A stretch of DNA of 64,000 nucleotides from Triticum aestivum. Its lineage: Eukaryota; Streptophyta; Magnoliopsida; Poales; Poaceae. The translations under genes were made by a program, and so were the position numbers. Every line of letters begins with the position of its first letter. The stretch's first letter is position 1. Positions 63,319 through 64,000 of this stretch are shown here, in pieces. Under the pieces are notes generated by a model. The model had not been told where the DNA came from and did not search any database. It saw nothing but the letters and a program-made list of their open reading frames with translations. Location: contig NC_057802.1 in NCBI RefSeq assembly GCF_018294505.1, positions 315,674,921-315,738,920 of the forward strand. Reading direction: 5' to 3'.

Positions 63319-64000
63319 TGCTACCTCTTGAGCATGCGTTGGTTTTCCCTTGAAGAGGAAAGGGTGATGCAGCAAAGTAGCGTAAGTATTTCCCTCAGTT
63401 TTTGAGAACCAAGGTATCAATCCAGTAGGAGATAACACGCAAGTCACCTAGTACCTGCACAAACAATCAAGAACCTTGCAACCAACGCGATAAAGGGGTT
63501 GTCAATCCCTTCACGGTCACTCGCAAAAGTGAGATCTAATAAAGATAGTAAGATAAATATTTTTGGTAATTTTTGTTGTATAGATTGGAAAGTAAAGATT
63601 GCAAAATAAAATAAATAGGAAACTAGAATTGTAGATCGGAAACTTATATGATGTAACATCGACCCGGGGGCCATAGGTTTCACTAGTGGCTTCTCTCAAG
63701 ATAGCATGTATTACGGTGGGTGAACAAATTACTGCCGAGCAATTGATAGAAAAGCGCATAGTTATGAGAATATCTAGACAATGATCATGAATATAGGCAT
63801 CACGTCCGTGTCAAGTAGACCGAAACGATTTTGCATCTACTACAATTACTCCACACATCGACCGCTATCCAGCATGCATCTAGAGTATTAAGTTCATAAG
63901 AACAGAGTAACACATTAAGCAAGATGACATGATGTAGAGGGATAAACTCAAGCAATATGATATAAACCCCATCTTTTTATCCTCGATGGCAGCAATACAA
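63319..64000 (-). repeat. Gypsy 5' LTR, incomplete at window edge
   Basis: Plus strand begins TGCTACCTCTTGAGCATGCG, nearly identical to 56812 onward. The LTR start (TGATACG on the minus strand) lies beyond 64000. Confidence 0.85.

Larger units (their letters stand above)
56812..64000 (-). mobile_element. Gypsy-type LTR retrotransposon with gag and protease only, runs off window
   Basis: Minus strand: 5' LTR from 63319 to beyond 64000, primer-binding site 63290-63307, gag/protease 60949-63025, long non-coding interior 58183-60948, polypurine-like tract 58168-58182 and 3' LTR 56812-58166. It is inserted in the copia interior with AGCTA on the left; the right flank is outside. No reverse transcriptase or integrase is present between the protease and the 3' LTR, so it would depend on another element. 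Confidence 0.85.

Overview
The window is plant nuclear DNA from a large, repeat-rich grass genome, most likely a Triticeae species (wheat, Aegilops or barley type). Reasons: copia LTRs that on the minus strand begin with the GGAAATATGCCCTAGAGGC-type sequence of the Angela/WIS/BARE group, gypsy LTRs beginning TGATACGTCTCCAAC, CACTA termini, Stowaway and Tourist-like MITEs, and GT-AG introns in every gene model. Nothing bacterial, organellar or viral was seen.

Layout. 0-9 kb: low-copy DNA holding a dispersed and partly tandem family of gene-like cassettes (A about 1.07-2.26 kb, B about 4.98-5.70 kb, C about 6.7-9.0 kb), which share a promoter-like start, a splice-donor-like end of exon 1 and a short exon coding ILVELHK-like peptides, and which carry conserved hairpins. 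MITEs lie between them. 9.6-15.0 kb: a Harbinger-like MITE, an orphan exon, and the right-hand part of a CACTA transposon made of GC-rich tandem repeats and two N gaps. 16.9-24.7 kb: a 15-exon gene for a plant Ptta/En/Spm-type (Transposase_24-like) protein whose 5' half is an array of repeatedly duplicated exon-intron units. It is followed by a CACTA subterminal region and right terminus (24.9-26.42 kb) that sits inside a gypsy gag-like gene (26.42-26.89 kb, minus strand) with its LTR at 27.3-27.8 kb.

28.4-44.2 kb: a minus-strand Ty1-copia element (3' LTR 29.08-30.29, decayed pol 30.9-33.1, decayed gag 40.2-41.1, 5' LTR 42.42-44.17 kb) split by a complete plus-strand gypsy element (33147-40187) with a perfect ACCCT target duplication. 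45.9-49.7 kb: an intact 12-exon kinesin-13 gene, the clearest ordinary host gene here. 50-54.7 kb: MITEs and a decayed LINE. 54.8-64 kb: the 3' LTR of a second copia element, interrupted by a minus-strand gypsy element that codes gag and protease only and runs off the window.

The genes do not form a pathway. One probably functional host gene (kinesin-13) sits among nested transposable elements, with a transposon-related gene and a non-canonical cassette family on the left. The least ordinary signals are the exon-duplication array at 17.8-22.8 kb, the hairpin-bearing cassette family at 1-9 kb, and the repeated polypurine-tract copies and duplicated primer-binding site inside the gypsy elements. 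No defence system, gene cluster or other clearly new system was recognised.
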